DNA of 64,000 nucleotides from CAYNHF01 sp964397045 (lineage in GTDB: Bacteria; Actinomycetota; Acidimicrobiia; Spongiisociales; UBA5794). A program made the translations under genes and the position numbers. Of the stretch, positions 42,997 through 50,969 are shown in pieces. The stretch's first letter is position 1. The number at the start of each line of letters is the position of its first letter. The stretch covers positions 1 through 64,000 of the forward strand of contig CAYNHF010000049.1 of assembly GCA_964397045.1 (NCBI GenBank). Reading direction: 5' to 3'. The notes under the pieces were generated by a model. That model did not search any database. It saw only the letters and a list, made by a program, of their open reading frames with translations, and had not been told where the DNA came from.

Positions 42997-43455
42997 TCAG
43001 AATCCGGCCAGCGCCGCGGTGTAGGCCTCGAATTCGCGAGCGACCCCGATCGAGTCGGTCGCGATGATGTCGCGTACCACGCCGGTCTCGTCCAATACGA
43101 AGGTGGACCGGTAGGCAACTCCGCCCTTCTCGCTGAACGTGCCGTATTCCCTGGCCACCTCGCCGTGCGGCCAGTAGTCGGACAGCACTGGGAAATCGAA
43201 GCTGTTCTCCTCAGCCCAGTGCTTGTTGGTCGATACCGCGTGGGTCGTGATGATGACTGCGCCCGCGCCGAGGTCGGACAGGCCGGCGAGGTTGTCACGG
43301 ATCAGGCAGGACTCGCCGTCGCAGATGCCGGTGAAGGGGAACGGGATGAACACCACCAGCGCCTTGCGGCCCCGGAAAGACGCATCGGACACCAGGTTGC
43401 GGTCCTGGTCGTACAGTTCGAATTGAGGGGCGGGCGATCCGACGGCGACGGCCAT
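42997..43455 (-). CDS. AhpE-like peroxiredoxin
   Basis: A 152-residue thioredoxin-fold peroxidase. The peroxidatic Cys45 is in PFPFTGICDGESC, the PxxxTxxC motif; the wording resembles the one-cysteine AhpE group, though Cys50 lies five residues further on. It reduces hydrogen peroxide or organic hydroperoxides in the cytoplasm. AAAGGA precedes the ATG. It follows the DUF2342 zincin gene by 33 bases and is probably the last gene of the htrA-zincin-ahpE transcript. Confidence 0.88.
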   Translation of the reverse strand: MAVAVGSPAPQFELYDQDRNLVSDASFRGRKALVVFIPFPFTGICDGESCLIRDNLAGLSDLGAGAVIITTHAVSTNKHWAEENSFDFPVLSDYWPHGEVAREYGTFSEKGGVAYRSTFVLDETGVVRDIIATDSIGVAREFEAYTAALAGF

Positions 43456-43488
43456 GGCACGGTCCTTTCGGTGGACGCTACCGAGACG

Positions 43489-44613
43489 TTAGTCCTCAGT
43501 CCCGTTGGGGAGTCCCTCCGGGAAGTCGTCCAGCAGCACCCGCGCTGCCCAACCGACCGGGTCCGTGAGTTCGTCGAGTCTTGGCATGTTGCGGGGCTCC
43601 TGCCAGATGCGCACCAGCGCTTCATCACCCCAGCGTCGGACGACTTCGATGCAGAACTGTGCGCCGTCACGAGCCCGGTGCCTGTCGAGTTCGAGGCCGA
43701 GGATCTGCTGGAGGAACTGCTCTGCCTGCGTCGGCTCCGTCCGTCTGCGGCCGTTGGCTTCCTCGATTCGATCGAGGTCCGGCAGCACCGCAGCCCCTGC
43801 CAGGCGGACCGCATAATCTCCGTACCCCTCCAGGAAGGCGACCAATGCTTGGATATCGGCCACGTCCTCGGGCCGGCTGGTGGCTCCGAGCATCGAGGCC
43901 ATGGCACCAGGAGCCGCGAGGCTGGATTCGAGTTGCTCCGGGTTCTGGAGGTCGTTCAAGGTGTCCATCAACCCGGATTGATCTATCTCGACACCCTCGA
44001 AGAATTGGTCGATCGTCTCAGTGATGTGGTCGCGGATGCCGTCCAAAGAGAGCACGGCCTGGTGGACCATCTCGTGGAGCGTTGCCCAGAGACGCACTTG
44101 CCTGCGATCGACGCCGTGGTCGGCTGCGAAGGCCTCGACGTTCGGTACGACCAGGATCGACCGGTCGATCTCCAACGGAGGCAGGCCGGCATCGAATTGG
44201 CCCATCACCCGATGACTCATGAAGCCGAGCATCGTGCCGGCTTGCATACCAAGGATCGCAGGTGCCAGGGGCTGCAACATGGCTGCCATCGGTCCCGCAG
44301 TATCGAGCTGGCCGGCGCCGAGTTTGTCCGCCATCGGCTCCATCAAGTAGCTGAATGCCTGCTGATTGGCCTCAACCCACGCAGTTCGGTCGTACGGCTC
44401 GGGACAGTCGAGAGAGGCAATGCCCGGGGTCGGTCCATCTGCCAGGCGCAGCTCGGCGGCTAGGCCCAGCTCGAGATACTCCTCGGCGAGCAGCGGCTCC
44501 AGCGGCTCCGGCTGGCCTGCGATCGACTTGGTGACCTCACGGGCGAGCCGCCAGTTCACCTTTCCGGGCGACTGCAGAAGCTCGAAGAGCTGTTCGAACA
44601 GATTGTCACTCAC
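43489..44613 (-). CDS. DUF2342 zincin-like putative metalloprotease
   Basis: A 374-residue protein with a zincin-type HEMVH motif (His180, Glu181, His184). Length and overall wording match the actinobacterial DUF2342 family, annotated as zinc-dependent metalloprotease or as coenzyme-F420-biosynthesis-associated; its true activity is unproven. No signal peptide or membrane helix is evident, so it is likely cytoplasmic. The GTG start has GAGGTG upstream and begins 8 bases after htrA, so the two are co-transcribed. Confidence 0.8.
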   Translation of the reverse strand: MSDNLFEQLFELLQSPGKVNWRLAREVTKSIAGQPEPLEPLLAEEYLELGLAAELRLADGPTPGIASLDCPEPYDRTAWVEANQQAFSYLMEPMADKLGAGQLDTAGPMAAMLQPLAPAILGMQAGTMLGFMSHRVMGQFDAGLPPLEIDRSILVVPNVEAFAADHGVDRRQVRLWATLHEMVHQAVLSLDGIRDHITETIDQFFEGVEIDQSGLMDTLNDLQNPEQLESSLAAPGAMASMLGATSRPEDVADIQALVAFLEGYGDYAVRLAGAAVLPDLDRIEEANGRRRTEPTQAEQFLQQILGLELDRHRARDGAQFCIEVVRRWGDEALVRIWQEPRNMPRLDELTDPVGWAARVLLDDFPEGLPNGTED

Positions 44614-44621
44614 GATTCACC

Positions 44622-46130
44622 TCAGAGGTCGGCAGGGCGTTCACCCAATACGACGTCGAATTCCAGGGTGGCGCCATCTCGAATCACGATGAAATGCACC
44701 GGCTCGCCGACCCGGTACCGGCGCAGTTTGATGATGATGTCTTCCTTGGTGTCCACCGGGTTGCCTTCGAAGCCAATGATCTGATCACCGACGTGGAGGC
44801 CGGCAGCCTCGGCTGCCGAGTCATCAACGAACTGAGAGATGGCTGCTCCTGCCGGGGTCTGTAGTGGGCCCTCGGTTACAAAGACATCTTCCAGCAGGAC
44901 GCCGAGGAAAGCGTGCCGCACCTCACCCTTCTCCACGATCTCATCTGTCACTCTGGTGACCAGTTCCACCGGTATTGCGAAGCCGATTCCCTCCGCACCT
45001 GCGTCGCTGACACCGATCGCCGTCGTAATGCCGATGAGGCGCCCCTGCTGATCCACGAGCGCACCCCCGCTCGACCCCCGGGTGATGGGAGCATCCGTCT
45101 GCAACATACCGTAGAGGATCCCGTTGGCGTCGCTCGAGACGATGACTTCGCGATCGAGGGCAGATACCACCCCGGCGGTCAGGGAAGGGCCGCCTGAAAG
45201 GCCGAGCGGACTGCCGACTGCAATAGCGGTGTCACCGATCACCAGGGCGTCGCTCGAACCGCGATCGATCGGGACCAAAGAATCACCTTCGATCCGGAGC
45301 ACGGCCAGGTCGGTGACCGGATCCGACCCGACGATCTCGGCTTCGAAGATCCGTCCATCCAGGAAGACGACTTGAGTCTGCGCGGCATCCTCGATGACGT
45401 GATGGTTCGTGACGACGAGGCCGTCTGCGGTAAGGACGACCCCGGACCCCGAGGCGGCGATGACGAAGTCTCCGCTCGAGTCGTTGCCGCCGATCTCGAC
45501 CGTAACGATCGAGGGGAGCACCTTGACGCCTACTGCGGCGGCAGTGGGCGGGTCGCCGGCAGGCGTGACGATTTCTGTCCGTATCGGGGGCAACGCTTCG
45601 GTGGGTGGAGGTGCAACGACGGTGGCGTTCACGACTGGTGCGGCAACTGTGGTGTCGGTTGCCTGAAACGCATCTGATCCGAGGAGCGCTATCGCGGTCA
45701 GGGCCGCACCGGCGATACCTGCGAGCAGACCCACGACGGCGACCGTGCCGAGCTGTACCCCACGGCGCTCGGGCGCGGCCGGGGTTGGGCGTGTGGTGAG
45801 GCGGGGAGCAGCAGGCAGGTAGGTGCGGCCTGTCAGGTCGGGGTACTGACGGCCCGGTACGCGTTCGAGGGGTGCGTCGGGTGGGGGCGTGCCATAACGT
45901 ACGGTGGCGGGCCCGATTGGTCTTCCGGCATCAGCAGGCAGCGTGCGCGCCGGCTGCGAAGGCTCGGCGGCCTCGGGGCCGGAGTAGACGGGACCGGATG
46001 ACTCCGACGGCTGGTCTTCCCAGAGCTTGCCCACTGTGGGTTCGGCGGGCGGAGTCGTGTCTAATGCCGGCTCTCCAAGGGGTCCGGGAACCGTCTCTGG
46101 CGTCGCGGTGTCGGGGGTAGGCTCGTCCAC
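44622..46130 (-). CDS. htrA: Membrane-anchored HtrA-type serine protease with PDZ domain
   Basis: A 502-residue S1C protease. A long Pro-rich cytoplasmic region (1-125) is followed by one transmembrane helix (126-150), a Pro/Thr-rich stalk and the trypsin-like domain with His244 (TNHHVI), Asp274 (TDLAVL) and Ser354 (RGSSGGAL); a PDZ domain (about 405-495) ends the protein. This is the HtrA/DegP layout of actinobacteria, acting outside the membrane on damaged proteins. The GTG start appears leaderless: TACAAT (46138-46143, minus strand) lies 7 bases upstream and overlaps the divergent moaE start codon. Confidence 0.9.
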   Translation of the reverse strand: MDEPTPDTATPETVPGPLGEPALDTTPPAEPTVGKLWEDQPSESSGPVYSGPEAAEPSQPARTLPADAGRPIGPATVRYGTPPPDAPLERVPGRQYPDLTGRTYLPAAPRLTTRPTPAAPERRGVQLGTVAVVGLLAGIAGAALTAIALLGSDAFQATDTTVAAPVVNATVVAPPPTEALPPIRTEIVTPAGDPPTAAAVGVKVLPSIVTVEIGGNDSSGDFVIAASGSGVVLTADGLVVTNHHVIEDAAQTQVVFLDGRIFEAEIVGSDPVTDLAVLRIEGDSLVPIDRGSSDALVIGDTAIAVGSPLGLSGGPSLTAGVVSALDREVIVSSDANGILYGMLQTDAPITRGSSGGALVDQQGRLIGITTAIGVSDAGAEGIGFAIPVELVTRVTDEIVEKGEVRHAFLGVLLEDVFVTEGPLQTPAGAAISQFVDDSAAEAAGLHVGDQIIGFEGNPVDTKEDIIIKLRRYRVGEPVHFIVIRDGATLEFDVVLGERPADL

Positions 46131-46137
46131 ATAGGAG

Positions 46138-46143
46138 ATTGTA
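46138..46143 (-). promoter_or_regulatory. -10 element of htrA overlapping the moaE start
   Basis: TACAAT on the minus strand is seven bases before the htrA GTG and shares one base with the moaE ATG. The two divergent start codons are only 12 bases apart, so polymerases for the two genes compete for the same DNA. A GGAAC further out (46172-46168) has no good ECF -10 partner. Confidence 0.5.
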
Positions 46144-46601
46144 TGACTTCGACCGGCCTATCCGGGCGTTCCGACGACTACATCGAGGTGACGGATCACG
46201 AGATCGATCCGACTGTTGTAATCGGTCATGCCCATCATCAGCGGGCGGGGGCCGTGGTGCTGTTTCTCGGCACCGTCCGTGACCATGCGCCGGGTCGTGA
46301 CGGCGTGACCCACCTCGAGTACGAGGCCTACGAGGGTGTGGTGGAGCCCAAGATCGCCGAGGTCGTGGCCGAGGCGAGGGAAGCGTGGCCATTGGAGCGC
46401 GCCGCAGCCGTCCACCGCACCGGATCTCTCGGCGTCGGCGAGACCGCGGTGGCGGTAGCCGTCTCGTCCGCGCATCGCGAAGACGCATTTGCCGCAGGCA
46501 GCTACATCATCGACGAACTCAAGGCCCGTGCCCCCATCTGGAAGAAGGAGCACTGGCCGGGAGGAGCTGAGTGGGTGCGCGAGGATCACCAGCGCGGGTG
46601 A
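46143..46601 (+). CDS. moaE: Molybdopterin synthase catalytic subunit
   Basis: A 152-residue MoaE. FLGTVRDHAPGRD, LEYEAYEG, HRTGSLGVGETAV, SAHREDAF and the active-site Lys segment LKARAPIWKKEHW are all present. It inserts the two sulfurs into precursor Z with MoaD, which is not visible nearby. Molybdenum cofactor is needed by the two xanthine dehydrogenase systems at 379-10126. AGGAG lies 5 bases before the ATG; TAGGCT inside the divergent htrA gene may be the -10. Confidence 0.94.
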   Translation: MTSTGLSGRSDDYIEVTDHEIDPTVVIGHAHHQRAGAVVLFLGTVRDHAPGRDGVTHLEYEAYEGVVEPKIAEVVAEAREAWPLERAAAVHRTGSLGVGETAVAVAVSSAHREDAFAAGSYIIDELKARAPIWKKEHWPGGAEWVREDHQRG

Positions 46602-46627
46602 GTACCGGATCATCGGGCCGGGCGGGT

Positions 46628-47245
46628 TCAATGGTGACGGTCGGGATTCCGATCTTGGCTGCCCTCGATCGGGCGACCGACAAGCATTTCCGCGACCTCT
46701 CGCACCATGGGATTTCGATCGGTGGCAGCCGCCCCGATCGCGGCTTGCACCGCTTCACCCTCGAAGGCGGTGAGCGCCACGACTGCACGCCGCCGCACCT
46801 GGGGTGGCCCGGAGGCAGCGAGATCGAGTAGAACCCGTGTAGCTCGGGGGTCCCCGATGGCGCCCAGCGCGGCCACCGCGGCTTCGCGGACCAGACGATC
46901 GTCATTGCTGGCTGCGGCATCTATGAGCCACGGCACTGCGGCGCGCGACTCGACCTCACCGAGACCGGTCGCAACTGCCTCCGCGACCGCGGGGTTCGTT
47001 GTGGACCGGTGTTCCAGGAGGCTTTCCTGCACCTCCGGACCGGCCAGCGCCAGCACCTCCGCAGCTTCGGCGCGGACCCGGGGCTCGGGGTCAAACGCGA
47101 GGACGTGCTCCAGGGCAGCGACGGTGGCGGCATCGCCGGTGTGGGTTGCACATGAGGACGCAGCCAGCCGCCGGATCGCAGGATCCGGGTCTTCCAGGAA
47201 CGGAGTGGGGTCGTCGACCAGAGCGACGAGTCGGGAGCGGTCCAT
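46628..47245 (-). CDS. HEAT-repeat protein
   Basis: A 205-residue protein made of about six helical repeats of roughly 31 residues, each with the pattern D-P-x-x-R-x-x-A-A-x-A-L (for example DPEPRVRAEAAEVLAL and DDRLVREAAVAALGAIGD), as in HEAT/PBS-lyase repeats. Such proteins are protein-binding scaffolds, sometimes linked to bilin lyases, which is unlikely here. It has no membrane segment. Start ATG 47245 appears leaderless: TACCCT on the minus strand ends 8 bases upstream. Confidence 0.82.
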   Translation of the reverse strand: MDRSRLVALVDDPTPFLEDPDPAIRRLAASSCATHTGDAATVAALEHVLAFDPEPRVRAEAAEVLALAGPEVQESLLEHRSTTNPAVAEAVATGLGEVESRAAVPWLIDAAASNDDRLVREAAVAALGAIGDPRATRVLLDLAASGPPQVRRRAVVALTAFEGEAVQAAIGAAATDRNPMVREVAEMLVGRPIEGSQDRNPDRHH

Positions 47246-47253
47246 GCCTTCGC

Positions 47254-47259
47254 AGGGTA
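47254..47259 (-). promoter_or_regulatory. -10 element of the HEAT-repeat gene
   Basis: TACCCT on the minus strand is followed by eight bases and the ATG at 47245, without a ribosome site, indicating a leaderless transcript. Confidence 0.4.
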
Positions 47260-47337
47260 ACTCTTGTGACGGGGCGCTCCGTGCGACAGCAGGCGGCGGC
47301 GTAGGCTGGGGCCAGGTTGCGGTCCCGGAGGAGCAGA

Positions 47338-48129
47338 ATGTCGGACGAGATCATCTACACGGTCGATTCAGGGGTTGCCACCATCACTCTGAACCGTCCG
47401 GAGAAGCTCAATGCCACGACGGCTTCGATGCTGCTGGCGCTGCAAGAGGCGATCGGTGCTGCGGTAGCCGCCGAAGACGTGCGTGCCGTGCTCCTGACGG
47501 GGGCAGGGCGGGGATTCTGCGCAGGGCAGGACTTGGGGGATCGGCGAGTGGCGGGTGATTCGTCAACTCCGCCGAACCTTGCTGAGTCGCTCGACACGCT
47601 CTACAACCCGATCGTGCGGGCGATCACGACGATGCCCAAGCCCGTGGTGTGCAGCGTGAACGGCGTCGCCGCAGGAGCCGGTGCCAACCTGGCACTGGCG
47701 TGCGACATCGTGATTGCGGCACGTTCGGCGAAGTTCATCGAGGTGTTCTCGAGAGTCGGGCTGATCCCGGACGCCGGAGGTACGTGGCTGCTTCCCCGGC
47801 TGATCGGTCGAGCCCGCGCGATGGGGGCTGCGCTACTGGCCGAGCCGATACCCGCCGAGACGGCACACGAGTGGGGCCTGATCTGGGACGTGGTGGAGGA
47901 CGACGTCCTCGCCGATCACGCATGGGCATTGACCTTGCGACTGGCGAGCGGTCCGACCCGGGGTTACGGCTACGTCAAGCAGGCCCTGCTGGCGTCGACC
48001 GCCCCCTCCCTCGACGCTCATCTGGACCTGGAGAGAGATCTCCAGGGTGAGGCAGGTCGCTCGAATGACTACCGAGAAGGTGTCGACGCCTTTCTGGGGA
48101 AGCGTGAGCCGCGCTTCGAGGGCCGATGA
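47338..48129 (+). CDS. paaG: Enoyl-CoA hydratase/isomerase, PaaG-like
   Basis: A 263-residue crotonase-fold enzyme. The oxyanion-hole segments are GRGFCAGQDLGDR and NGVAAGAGANLALACD; VGLIPDAGGTWLLPRLIG is the wording typical of PaaG, the ring-1,2-epoxyphenylacetyl-CoA isomerase, with catalytic Asp in place of Glu. It probably isomerises the epoxide to oxepin-CoA and later double bonds. GGAGGAG precedes the ATG; TAGGCT at 47302-47307 may be the -10. The stop overlaps paaH (ATGA). First of four paa-like genes. Confidence 0.85.
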   Translation: MSDEIIYTVDSGVATITLNRPEKLNATTASMLLALQEAIGAAVAAEDVRAVLLTGAGRGFCAGQDLGDRRVAGDSSTPPNLAESLDTLYNPIVRAITTMPKPVVCSVNGVAAGAGANLALACDIVIAARSAKFIEVFSRVGLIPDAGGTWLLPRLIGRARAMGAALLAEPIPAETAHEWGLIWDVVEDDVLADHAWALTLRLASGPTRGYGYVKQALLASTAPSLDAHLDLERDLQGEAGRSNDYREGVDAFLGKREPRFEGR

Positions 48130-49697
48130 CTGGTCCCGGCCCCGCGTCCGATGCCCGGGTTCGCATCGGGGTGATCGGTGCGGGCGCGATGGGGGCTGGG
48201 ATCGCGCTCGTTGCGGCAAGGGCAGGCCACGAGGTCGGCTTGTTCGACTCCTCTGACGACGCTCTGGAGCGGGCCACCCGTGAGATCGAAGAACGCCTGC
48301 GGCGGGAGGTCGCCAGGGACCGCCTCACCAATGCGGAGGCGGAGGCGATCGATGCCAGAGTCCACCCGCTCGGCAGCGTGTCAGATCTGGCAGGTACCGG
48401 CCTGGTGGTCGAGGCAATTGTCGAGGATCTCGCCACCAAGCAAGCCTTGTTCCAGCAGCTGGAGGATATCGTCGACCCGACCACGCTCCTGGCCACGAAC
48501 ACGTCTTCATTGTCGGTGACCGCGATCGCAGGTGCGTTGCAGCGCCCGGAGCGTGTCATCGGGATGCACTTCTTCAACCCGCCTGCGGTCATGCCGTTGG
48601 TGGAGGTCGTCAGGGGTGAAGCCTCTGCCGATGCGGTGGTCGACCGAGTCGTGTCTTTGGCCGCGAATTGGGGGAAGACGCCCGTGGTTTGCACGTCAAC
48701 ACCAGGGTTCATCGTGAACCGGGTTGCCAGACCTTTCTACGGCGAGGCGTTGCGGCTCCTGGCGGAGGGGACCGCGAACGCGCCCACCATCGACGCCGTT
48801 GTGCGCGAGGCGGGCGGGTTTCGCATGGGCCCCCTCGAGTTGATGGATCTCATCGGCATCGACATCAATCTCGCCGTGTCGAAGTCTGTGTACGAGCAGA
48901 CCTTCCACGACTCGCGGTTCGCGCCAAGCGTGGTCCAACAGTCCATGGTCGATGCGGGTCGGCTCGGCCGCAAGACGGGCTCGGGCTTCTATCGCTACCA
49001 GGAAGGCGACCCAGACTCACCCCGCGTTGGCACGTACGTGGCGGTCACCGACCGGCAGGTCCCCGCCGTTCGGGTGGTCGGCGATCTGCGGCACGCCGCC
49101 GGTCTCGTCCCTCGCCTCGAAGCCGGCGGAGTCCCGGTCGAGCGTGCCTCTGATTCGAGCTCATTCGGTTACCTCGTGGTAGGCGACACGTTGGTGGCAC
49201 CGACCGATGGGCGTACTGCTACTTCGCTCCAGGCGGCAGGCGTCCTGGCGGGGAGTCGGGTGGTGGTCATCGACCTGGCGAGGGATTGGGCGAAGACGGG
49301 CCGAGTTGCAGCAGCTCAGGCGGACGGTGTCGATGCTGACACCGGTTCTGGCTCGCCGCTACAGGACCTGGCACGAGTGCTGGGTGCCGCTTCGATCGAT
49401 GTGGCTCCGGTCGACGATACGCCCGGTCTCGTCTTGATGCGGATCATGGTCCAGCTGGCCAGCGTGGCTGCGGACGCCGCCGCCATTGGGGTGGCGGCCC
49501 CAGCAGACATCGACCTCGCGATGCGAACCGGCACCAACTACCCCGAAGGTCCACTGGAGTGGACAGCACGGATCGGTGCGGGAACGGTCGTCTCCGTACT
49601 CGATCACATGCGCGAGCATTACCGGGAAGAGCGCTATCGCGTCGCGGCCAATCTGCGACGAGCGGCACTCACCAATTCCGACCCCAAGGAGGGATGA
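48126..49697 (+). CDS. paaH: 3-hydroxyacyl-CoA dehydrogenase, PaaH-like
   Basis: A 523-residue dehydrogenase. The NAD fold has GVIGAGAMGAGIALVAARAG (residues 14-33); the core has ATNTSSLSVTAIA, GMHFFNPPAVMPLVEVV and a C-terminal 3HCDH domain with GFRMGPLELMDLIGIDIN, followed by a second smaller 3HCDH-like region (about 400-515). This double C-terminal layout and the length match PaaH (PaaC), which oxidises 3-hydroxyadipyl-CoA. It lies between paaG and the thiolase. Confidence 0.88.
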   Translation: MTGPGPASDARVRIGVIGAGAMGAGIALVAARAGHEVGLFDSSDDALERATREIEERLRREVARDRLTNAEAEAIDARVHPLGSVSDLAGTGLVVEAIVEDLATKQALFQQLEDIVDPTTLLATNTSSLSVTAIAGALQRPERVIGMHFFNPPAVMPLVEVVRGEASADAVVDRVVSLAANWGKTPVVCTSTPGFIVNRVARPFYGEALRLLAEGTANAPTIDAVVREAGGFRMGPLELMDLIGIDINLAVSKSVYEQTFHDSRFAPSVVQQSMVDAGRLGRKTGSGFYRYQEGDPDSPRVGTYVAVTDRQVPAVRVVGDLRHAAGLVPRLEAGGVPVERASDSSSFGYLVVGDTLVAPTDGRTATSLQAAGVLAGSRVVVIDLARDWAKTGRVAAAQADGVDADTGSGSPLQDLARVLGAASIDVAPVDDTPGLVLMRIMVQLASVAADAAAIGVAAPADIDLAMRTGTNYPEGPLEWTARIGAGTVVSVLDHMREHYREERYRVAANLRRAALTNSDPKEG

Positions 49698-49698
49698 G

Positions 49699-50904
49699 AT
49701 GGCTGAAGCCTTCGTGTGCGACACGATTCGTACCCCGATTGGGCGTTTTGGCGGCAGCCTCGCCGCAGTCAGGACCGATGACCTCGCTGCCATCCCTATC
49801 CGAGCCCTCATGGAACGGAACCCCGGGGTCGACTGGGATGTCACAGACGACGTGGTGATGGGCTGCGCGAATCAGGCGGGTGAGGACAACCGGAATGTTG
49901 CCAGGATGGCCACCTTGCTCGCGGGCCTGCCCTTCGAAGTGCCCGCGAGCACGGTCAACCGGCTTTGTGGATCCGGCATGGAGGCGATTGGACTCGCGGC
50001 GCGCGCCATCAAAGTGGGGGAGGCCGATCTCATGATCGGCGGTGGGGTCGAGTCGATGAGCCGGGCGCCGAAGGTGATTCCGAAGGCAGAAACGGCGTTC
50101 TCGCGCAGTGCCGAGATCTACGACACGACTCTTGGCTGGCGATTCGTGAACCCTGCGCTCGAGGCGCGGGTGGGGCGCGACGAGATGTCCGGCACAGCTG
50201 AGAACGTTGCCACGGAGTTCGAAGTGTCTCGTGAGGACCAGGACGCCTTCGCTTTGCGCAGCCAGGAGCGCGCCGCGAAGGCGATCGCGGCGGGAAGGCT
50301 GGCAGACGAGATTGTCGCGGTCGAGGTTCCGCGCCGCCGCGGTGCCCCGGCACTGGTCGACACCGACGAACATCCCCGGCCGGATACGTCGCTGGACAAG
50401 CTCAGTGCGTTGCGGACGATCTTCCCGGACGGAGGGACCGTTACCGCAGGCAATGCCAGCGGCATCAACGACGGTGCTGCGGCAGCAATCGTTGCATCCG
50501 AGGCATCCGTTGCGCGCCACCAGCTGGAACCCATGGCCCGAGTGGTGGGAATGGCGGTAGCCGGCGTGCCACCGCGGATCATGGGCATCGGTCCCGCACC
50601 GGCCACCCGCAAGTTGCTCGACCGCACCGGAGTTGCGCTCGAGGACATCGGCGTGATCGAGTTGAACGAGGCGTTTGCTTCGCAGTCGCTGGCGGTCCTC
50701 CGCATGCTCGGCCTGCCGGACGACGCGGAACACGTCAACCCGAACGGTGGTGCGATAGCGCTAGGCCATCCACTGGGGATGAGCGGGGCTCGATTGGTAA
50801 CCACCGCGGTGCGGGAGATGCGGCTGCGTGACACGCGATACGGCCTAACGACCATGTGCATCGGGGTGGGTCAGGGGATCGCGATGCTCCTCGAGCGAGT
50901 ATGA
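49699..50904 (+). CDS. paaJ: 3-oxoadipyl-CoA thiolase, PaaJ/PcaF-type
   Basis: A 401-residue thiolase. IRTPIGRFGG, NRLCGSGMEAIG (active Cys), GGGVESMSRAPKV, NEAFA, NPNGGAIALGHPLG (His) and CIGVGQGIAML (second Cys) are all present, and GCANQAGEDNRNVARM is typical of 3-oxoadipyl-CoA thiolases. It splits 3-oxoadipyl-CoA into succinyl-CoA and acetyl-CoA. The ATG lies one base after the paaH stop, with AAGGAGGG upstream. It could serve the beta-ketoadipate pathway too. Confidence 0.9.
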   Translation: MAEAFVCDTIRTPIGRFGGSLAAVRTDDLAAIPIRALMERNPGVDWDVTDDVVMGCANQAGEDNRNVARMATLLAGLPFEVPASTVNRLCGSGMEAIGLAARAIKVGEADLMIGGGVESMSRAPKVIPKAETAFSRSAEIYDTTLGWRFVNPALEARVGRDEMSGTAENVATEFEVSREDQDAFALRSQERAAKAIAAGRLADEIVAVEVPRRRGAPALVDTDEHPRPDTSLDKLSALRTIFPDGGTVTAGNASGINDGAAAAIVASEASVARHQLEPMARVVGMAVAGVPPRIMGIGPAPATRKLLDRTGVALEDIGVIELNEAFASQSLAVLRMLGLPDDAEHVNPNGGAIALGHPLGMSGARLVTTAVREMRLRDTRYGLTTMCIGVGQGIAMLLERV

Positions 50905-50969
50905 GTCGGCGCCGCGATCGAGGACGCGCCGGAACACGGAATCAATCAGAACGAGAGAAGTAGGAGACG

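Noticed and set aside
42718..44463. Long plus-strand open frame across the peroxiredoxin and zincin genes
   Set aside because: It crosses two well-supported minus-strand genes and shows no family motifs.
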